Below are positions 6,129-7,599 of a stretch of DNA of 7,599 nucleotides, piece after piece. Source of the DNA: an uncultured Hyphomicrobiales bacterium (GTDB lineage: Bacteria; Pseudomonadota; Alphaproteobacteria; Rhizobiales; Beijerinckiaceae); contig CAIZGQ010000800.1 in the NCBI GenBank assembly GCA_903932565.1, positions 1-7,599 of the forward strand, written 5' to 3'. Numbering within the stretch: position 1 is the first letter of the stretch; every line of letters starts with the position of its first letter. Below the pieces are notes generated by a model that did not search any database, was not told where the DNA came from, and saw only the letters and a program-made list of their open reading frames with translations. Both the position numbers and the translations under genes were made by a program.

Positions 6129-6967
6129 CTCGAATACAGGGGGGGGGTGGCCGGATCATATCGGTGGAATTTCTCGATGGAGAGCATACCCGATCCACCG
6201 ACCGTCGGTCGTTGCTGATACTGAGATGCAAAGACATGCGGCGGCATGCTGACTTTGAGTTTTTCGATCGCCTCAAGATTGAGAATTCGCGGATTGAGTG
6301 GTTCACCTTGCCTGCGTCGATAGATAATCCGACCTTTGTGACCCATGGGGCCTTCATCCTTGTCCGCGACCAGAGGCAGTTTGATGATCAAGTCTGCTGA
6401 CGCTTCCATGGTCCCCGAAAGGTCATCCGGTGCCACCCGATGCATGACGAGGATCAGCGCTCCAAGATTCGGATTGTTAAACCGGGTCAGGACTGAATTG
6501 GCGACCCAATCCCGGACGTTGCGCTTCACGTTCTCGGACGCTGCATCAGCTGGCTGGATCGGGTCGTCAATGATGATCACATCAGCGCCGAACCCGGTGA
6601 TGTGGCTGCCGACGGCGGTTGCAAAACGATAACCGCCCTGACCCGTCCGGATGTAGTCACTTGCGAGCTTGTCGAGGTGCGTATTCGGAAAGATGAGTTG
6701 GTATTCCGGCGAGCGCATGACCTTGCGAGTCAGGTTCGAGAGGTCATCGCTGTAGGAAATGCAAATGAATTTCGCCGCCGGGTTCCTGCCCAGGCACCAG
6801 GCTGGATACAGGACCGACGTCAGGACGGATTTCATATGGCGGGGCGGCAGGTTGATCAGAAGGCGTTTGTATTTTCCTGATGCGACGCCCGCCAGCGCCG
6901 ACGCAATGTATTCAAGGTACTCTGCAAAGATCAGTTTCTGACCTGGGTGCAGCACTGGAAACATCAA
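6104..6967 (-). CDS. terL: Phage terminase large subunit, N-terminal ATPase part (ends by frameshift)
   Basis: This is the packaging-motor ATPase domain of TerL, which drives DNA into the procapsid through the portal. Walker A is LPPRHMKS (40-47), with the family form PPRHxKS. Walker B is VIIIDDP (130-136). The coupling motif region is LILVMHRVAPDDLSG (171-185), and ASQYQQRP near 248-255 is also family-typical. After residue 274 the frame runs through the C9 tract (6139-6147), reads a Cys/Ser-rich tail that is unlike the family, and stops. One extra C would restore a protein of about 461 residues, close to the usual size. The start is uncertain: TTG at 6965-6967 is followed directly by ATG at 6962-6964. 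The frame is open upstream to a TGA near 7024-7026 without an ATG, and family members usually have more residues before this point, so the gene may be 5'-truncated. No small terminase gene is present. Confidence 0.85.
   Translation of the reverse strand: MMFPVLHPGQKLIFAEYLEYIASALAGVASGKYKRLLINLPPRHMKSVLTSVLYPAWCLGRNPAAKFICISYSDDLSNLTRKVMRSPEYQLIFPNTHLDKLASDYIRTGQGGYRFATAVGSHITGFGADVIIIDDPIQPADAASENVKRNVRDWVANSVLTRFNNPNLGALILVMHRVAPDDLSGTMEASADLIIKLPLVADKDEGPMGHKGRIIYRRRQGEPLNPRILNLEAIEKLKVSMPPHVFASQYQQRPTVGGSGMLSIEKFHRYDPATPPLYSSCSCTRGT
6139..6147. repeat. Nine-base G/C homopolymer within the terminase gene
   Basis: A run of nine G on the plus strand (nine C on the coding strand) lies exactly where the terminase reading frame changes. 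Ten C would join the two halves. Homopolymers of this length are prone to slippage in vivo and to miscounting in sequencing. Confidence 0.8.
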
Positions 6968-6995
6968 CTCGATATGGGAAGAGGCTGTCAGCGCA

Positions 6996-7397
6996 GTGGG
7001 CGCAATCGACAGATGGATTAGACTTCAGCAATCGAATTATTATGAAACGATCCCGCGTGTACTTGTCGATCAAATTTTAATTGCAATGGAAAGCCTTCGG
7101 GGCGAACCTCAAGCTCTTCTTTGGTGCGCGAACAGACTCGTTGATTCAGCAAATACAACAAATGCTGACCAGATGCGCTTTGCTGCGACGCTTGAAGACT
7201 ATTTTTACAGAGCAGATTATATGCGCATAGACCCAGAAAGCAGAGAGGCCATAACTACTTCGTTGGTCCGAGCGCAGTGCATTCGTCTAGCATTTCGGCT
7301 TCGCGAGCTTGGCAGCAGCGCCCTCGGGGTTCAACAATGGATGAGCGTTGTGGACACTGACCCGTTGCCAGAAGTTCGCTTCGCTTTATCCTCGTGA
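6996..7397 (+). CDS. Hypothetical protein, probably 5'-truncated
   Basis: Not recognised. It has 133 residues from a GTG at 6996, with GGGAAGAGG at 6976-6984 as a possible ribosome site; an ATG at 7086 would give 103 residues. The sequence reads as real protein: helix-rich and soluble, with stretches such as EPQALLWCANRLVDSAN, QMRFAATLEDYFYRADY and RCIRLAFRLRELG-like repeats of charged and hydrophobic residues (actual reading QCIRLAFRLRELG at about 89-101). The all-helical character could belong to a tetratricopeptide- or HEAT-like tail of a larger protein, but no repeat is clear. The frame is open back to a TGA at 6939-6941, and protein-like residues (INSIWEEAVSAVGAIDRW) precede the GTG. This suggests that the original gene started further left and was cut by the terminase-bearing DNA. 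The stop is TGA at 7395-7397; a T7 run follows at 7428-7434 with only a poor stem. Confidence 0.55.
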   Translation: MGAIDRWIRLQQSNYYETIPRVLVDQILIAMESLRGEPQALLWCANRLVDSANTTNADQMRFAATLEDYFYRADYMRIDPESREAITTSLVRAQCIRLAFRLRELGSSALGVQQWMSVVDTDPLPEVRFALSS

Positions 7398-7478
7398 TAC
7401 CAATCTGGAAGCAAAACACTGCGCTGATTTTTTTATCCCATCTGGAGAGCCGCGGAGATTGAAATATCCCAAATTGCC

Positions 7479-7599
7479 TTATTGAGGGCACACCAGGCAC
7501 GCAGCTTGCCAGATCCAAAGCTCCGCATCCGTAAATTTCAATTGACGGATGTCCCTGAACCAATCGAATATCTGGGGAATGGAAACGCTTGGCCTGCCC
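7479..7599 (-). CDS. Possible C-terminal end of a gene entering from the right edge
   Basis: Reading leftward from the window edge, one minus-strand frame is open for 39 codons and ends in TAA at 7479-7481. The peptide has a plausible composition and aromatic/hydrophobic pattern (SIPQIFDWFRDIRQLKF, then TDAELWIWQAACLVCPQ). The family is not recognised. A different minus-strand frame across the same bases is longer but looks less protein-like and runs antisense into the hypothetical gene. The call rests on appearance alone. Confidence 0.25.
   Translation of the reverse strand, partial: GRPSVSIPQIFDWFRDIRQLKFTDAELWIWQAACLVCPQ

Noticed and set aside
5583..6967. Programmed frameshifting to make a joined terminase
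   Set aside because: I know of no established programmed shift in terminase large subunits, and a C9 homopolymer error or slippage mutation explains it more simply; it is kept only as a remote option.
7255..7563. 102-codon minus-strand frame near the right edge
   Set aside because: It runs antisense through the end of the hypothetical gene at 6996-7397, and its composition is less protein-like than the alternative frame ending at 7479.
1..7599. CRISPR array, tRNA, rRNA or complete insertion sequence
   Set aside because: No regularly spaced repeats, cloverleaf-type sequence, rRNA-like stretch, or transposase with paired terminal repeats was seen.

Overview
The window looks like accessory DNA from an alphaproteobacterium, most likely a rhizobial-type genome (Bradyrhizobium, Mesorhizobium or Rhizobium). 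This is inferred from the protein families present and from codon usage in the intact genes. No rRNA, tRNA or lineage marker is present, so the taxon is not proven. Intact, G+C-richer genes are interspersed with broken genes and with A+T-richer non-coding stretches, as in a symbiosis or genomic island that has collected gene debris.

Layout: (1) 1-220 is A+T-rich with no convincing gene. (2) 121-687 (+) carries the C-terminal half of a 12-helix MFS exporter, a remnant. (3) 688-1111 has no gene but holds a perfect inverted repeat at 991-1010. (4) 1112-3066 (+) is a tight two-gene unit: a small UBP-type zinc-finger protein, then a 538-residue cyclic-nucleotide-binding-domain/thioredoxin-reductase-like flavoprotein that lacks the CxxC redox pair. 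(5) 3067-3930 is mostly non-coding, with a possible gene remnant on the minus strand. (6) 3970-4944 (+) is a complete HtrA-like serine protease with one PDZ domain and no signal peptide. (7) 4945-5215 is the gap between convergent genes and has a hairpin just after the protease. (8) 5216-6967 (-) is a phage remnant: a large terminase subunit split in two by a one-base frameshift in a C9 tract, followed by a 109-residue hypothetical gene. (9) 6996-7397 (+) is an unrecognised, probably 5'-truncated hypothetical gene whose open frame overlaps the start of the terminase, which marks a recombination junction. (10) The right edge may hold the last 39 codons of a minus-strand gene.

The most interesting biology is the zinc-finger/flavoprotein pair. 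A domain that binds free C-terminal tails of ubiquitin in eukaryotes sits in an apparent operon with a putative nucleotide-sensing, NAD(P)H-dependent flavoenzyme that cannot do ordinary thioredoxin chemistry. The cytoplasmic HtrA-type protease nearby could belong to the same stress response, but nothing in the sequence ties it to the pair. The terminase and 109-residue gene are leftovers of a phage or phage-like packaging module, with no capsid, portal or integrase gene in view.
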